A model generated the notes under the pieces. The model was not told the origin of the DNA. It saw only the letters and a list, made by a program, of their open reading frames with translations, and did no database searches. A program made the position numbers and the translations under genes. Below are positions 61,912-64,000 of a DNA stretch of 64,000 nucleotides, one piece after another (position 1 is the first letter of the stretch; the number at the start of each line of letters is the position of its first letter). This DNA is from Cellvibrio fontiphilus_A. Lineage in GTDB: Bacteria > Pseudomonadota > Gammaproteobacteria > Pseudomonadales > Cellvibrionaceae. Location of the stretch: NCBI RefSeq assembly GCF_042646205.1, contig NZ_JBHRTF010000003.1, positions 372,001 to 436,000 on the forward strand. Direction: 5' to 3'.

Positions 61912-62859
61912 GTGAGTAGTGCGCTTATGGTTCGCCGCAGACGAGAAGATATTCATGTCAACCACGAGCGCTGGCTGATTTCTTACGCAGATTTCATCAC
62001 CTTATTGTTTGCATTTTTTGTGGTGATGTATTCCATTTCCCAAGTGAATGACAGCAAGTACCGCGTATTGTCCGATACCTTTATTGAAGCTTTTCACCTA
62101 CCTACAGATTCTCAAGCCAACAAAGAGCCTTCTGATCAAGTGGCGCCCGCTGCCGATTTGATTTCGCCTATCGATATGGGGAAATCTACCCACGATGTGG
62201 AGCAAACAGACGAAGTGCCGCCACAGATTGTCGATAGCAGTCAAAATGCTGTTAAGCAACTGGTTCCGGCTGAAACAGCTGACGCAGCAGTCAAAACCAG
62301 CGATGAACTGACGCAGATTTCCGATTTGGTTTCTGAAAAGTTTGCCCCGCTCATTAGTGATCAGGTAATTCAGGTTTCAAGCAATGAACTTTGGCTGCAG
62401 ATAGAGTTGAAGGACAGTATTTTATTTTCATCAGGCAGTGCCGATACCAGCGAACAGGCGCGACGGATTTTTGATGAAATCGCCGCAATTCTCGCTGGCT
62501 ACTCCAATCCGGTTCAGGTGGAAGGGTTTACCGATAACGTGCCAATCAACAGTCCCAAATATCCCACGAACTGGGAGCTCTCTACGGCGCGTGCCAGTGC
62601 GATTGTTAAACATCTTGCGGCGAAGGGGGTGGCGCCTGAGCGTTTATCGGCTGTTGGTTATGGTGAGTACCAACCCAAGGTGCCTAACGATTCGGAGCAG
62701 GGCAGGGCGCAGAATCGCCGTGTTGCCATTATGATTGCCAAGCGCAAAATGGATCGTCCCCGTGCATCACTGGAGGCTACAGCCAGCTCCACTCCAACCA
62801 GTTCTTCTACATCCAGCGCTGCTGTTGTTATTTCGTCCGGCTCCAACCCCGTGAATTAA
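61912..62859 (+). CDS. motD: Flagellar motor stator protein, MotB/MotD type
   Basis: 315 residues from a GTG; an ATG at 61927 is the alternative, and neither has a strong ribosome site. One membrane helix near residues 25-42 bears the ion-carrying Asp in W-L-I-S-Y-A-D-F-I-T-L-L-F-A-F. A linker leads to an OmpA-type peptidoglycan-binding domain (V-E-G-F-T-D-N-V-P-I, N-W-E-L-S-T-A-R-A) and a Ser/Thr-rich tail. Confidence 0.93.
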   Translation: MSSALMVRRRREDIHVNHERWLISYADFITLLFAFFVVMYSISQVNDSKYRVLSDTFIEAFHLPTDSQANKEPSDQVAPAADLISPIDMGKSTHDVEQTDEVPPQIVDSSQNAVKQLVPAETADAAVKTSDELTQISDLVSEKFAPLISDQVIQVSSNELWLQIELKDSILFSSGSADTSEQARRIFDEIAAILAGYSNPVQVEGFTDNVPINSPKYPTNWELSTARASAIVKHLAAKGVAPERLSAVGYGEYQPKVPNDSEQGRAQNRRVAIMIAKRKMDRPRASLEATASSTPTSSSTSSAAVVISSGSNPVN

Positions 62860-63136
62860 TAGGATTTACTTGCTTCGTCCCCTCTCGTTTATCAAAAGCC
62901 TGCCGCTATAAAGTAAAAGCTCGGTTGTTAACTTGCAGTTGTTGCCTGCTGGGCAATACTTAGTTTTCCTTGATTAAAAAGTGATCTTTTCTGCATTGGC
63001 ATCAAGGTGAATAAAGGCGACAATTGAATTATTTGTTGTGTTACCTAGAGGTGCATTCTGGCAATAGGCATAATCTTTGCTTTTGTCGCTGTAATGAACA
63101 AAGTGACTGGTAATTGACGCCGGTGAGGGTTGAATT
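62860..63136. other. 277-base intergenic region before parA
   Basis: No supported gene and no clear terminator or promoter match was found here. It separates the stator genes from parA. Confidence 0.35.
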
Positions 63137-63976
63137 GTGCGTGTGATAGCGATAGCAAACCAAAAAGGCGGTGTGGGTAAAACCACTACCACAGTTTCCC
63201 TGGGTGGCTTGATAGCGGCTACCGGGAAGCGTGTGTTGCTATTGGATATAGACCCTCATGGTTCCTTGTCCACCTATTTTCGTCAGGATCCTGACAATCA
63301 ATTACTGAGCAGTTATACCTTGTTCCAGGAGCGCAAGAGTCTTACGCGCGAGTCTGTGTCCCGTTTGATAGTGGCAACCGATTTTCCCAACATCAGTCTG
63401 ATCCCTTCGGCTACCGCTCTCGCCACGCTTGAACGCCAAGCCATAGGGCAGGACGGCATGGGGCTGGTGTTGAGTCGCGCCTTGGCACTCATCGCCAATG
63501 ACTACGACTACGTACTTATCGATACACCTCCCTTACTTGGTGTACTCATGGTGAACGCTTTGGCCGCCTGTCAGTATTTGGTGATTCCGGTACAAACCGA
63601 ATTCCTTGCTCTCAAGGGCTTGGAGCGTATGGTAAACACCCTGAACATGATGTCTCGTTCGCGCAAAAAGGCGCTGGATTACACCATAGTGCCAGTTATG
63701 TTTGATCGCCGGACCCAAGCGTCGGTAACCAGTTTGCGCACCATTCGCAATACCTATCCCGCACAAGCCTGGCCTGGTCATGTACCCGTCGATACACGCT
63801 TTCGTGATGCCAGCAAAGCGGGCATACCTCCGCATTTGTTTGATCCTGCGAGCCGCGGCGTGGAGGCTTATATTGCGCTTTGGCATTGGCTGGAGAAAAA
63901 GATTCGTGCTGATGAACTGCAACAAGTTCAACCAGCCACTATGACGCTGGTAAACAAGGCGGGTGTGGTGTCGTGA
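63137..63976 (+). CDS. ParA-type ATPase of the chemotaxis locus
   Basis: 279 residues with a GTG start. Canonical Walker A N-Q-K-G-G-V-G-K-T-T-T and D-I-D-P-H-G-S-L-S, I-D-T-P-P-L-L-G motifs. Located where Pseudomonas carries PA1462, and in polar flagellates a ParA-like protein (ParC type) positions chemotaxis arrays at the pole, so that role is likely here. It is not preceded by a parB-like gene. Confidence 0.9.
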   Translation: MRVIAIANQKGGVGKTTTTVSLGGLIAATGKRVLLLDIDPHGSLSTYFRQDPDNQLLSSYTLFQERKSLTRESVSRLIVATDFPNISLIPSATALATLERQAIGQDGMGLVLSRALALIANDYDYVLIDTPPLLGVLMVNALAACQYLVIPVQTEFLALKGLERMVNTLNMMSRSRKKALDYTIVPVMFDRRTQASVTSLRTIRNTYPAQAWPGHVPVDTRFRDASKAGIPPHLFDPASRGVEAYIALWHWLEKKIRADELQQVQPATMTLVNKAGVVS

Positions 63977-64000
63977 CAAACCGAAAAACGCCTGAGGGCG
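63973..64000 (+). CDS. Start of next gene (CheW-like expected), cut by window end
   Basis: A GTG at 63973 overlaps the parA stop (GTGA) and opens a frame that reads M-T-N-R-K-T-P-E-G before the window ends. In Pseudomonas a CheW-domain gene follows parA here, so this is expected from synteny; too little is visible to confirm. Confidence 0.35.

Overview
The window looks like chromosomal DNA of a polarly flagellated gammaproteobacterium close to Pseudomonas and Cellvibrio; Cellvibrionaceae is my best guess. The reasons are moderate GC, the Pseudomonas-type flagellar layout (fleQ, fleSR, flhF, fleN, fliA, cheYZAB, motCD-type stator, ParA), a lexA-sulA pair with two SOS boxes, and fadBA. The assignment is inference; no rRNA or other taxonomic marker is present.

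Bases 1-3,830 hold an exported-protein operon: a DUF6152 protein (5' end cut off), two related exported proteins of unknown function, a c'-type cytochrome and a cytochrome b561-like membrane protein, ended by hairpins. Bases 3,821-5,443 (minus strand) encode a YafJ-type class II amidotransferase and a degenerate EAL-like protein. Bases 5,727-10,213 are a sulfur operon: rhodanese, EpsC-type serine acetyltransferase, a small XRE regulator, a family 2A encapsulin shell protein and a cysteine desulfurase with a long disordered N-terminal extension, the hallmark of encapsulin cargo. Bases 10,214-22,000 are housekeeping: Kazal-like lipoprotein, HopJ-family protein, malic enzyme, YjbR protein, XRE-cupin regulator, fadB-fadA, a phosphomannose-isomerase-like protein, sulA-lexA, DUF2845 and an SDR enzyme.

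From 22,113 to the end the window is a nearly continuous flagellar and chemotaxis locus: two fliS genes around a fliT-like gene, fleQ, (rhlE and a frameshifted M23 peptidase gene intervene), fleSR, fliEFGHIJ, a STAS / PP2C-response regulator / HPt output module, fliKLMNOPQR-flhB, flhA, flhF, fleN, fliA, cheYZAB, motCD-like stator genes and parA. No flagellin, cap, hook or rod genes are in the window. Good sigma-54 type promoter matches lie ahead of fleSR, fliK, fliL and flhA, weaker ones ahead of fliE, and a sigma-28-like match ahead of cheY, fitting the FleQ - FleSR - FliA hierarchy.

Between flhB and flhA the flagellar order is broken by about 2.6 kb holding two tandem truncated Rhs C-terminal tips, each followed by a small two-helix membrane protein and a hairpin. 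The first tip is decayed (139-bp deletion and an in-frame amber codon); the second is open to the end. The most interesting items are this island, the sulfur encapsulin operon, and a CheA whose linker carries three or four evenly spaced copies of a peptide resembling the CheY-binding tip of FliM.
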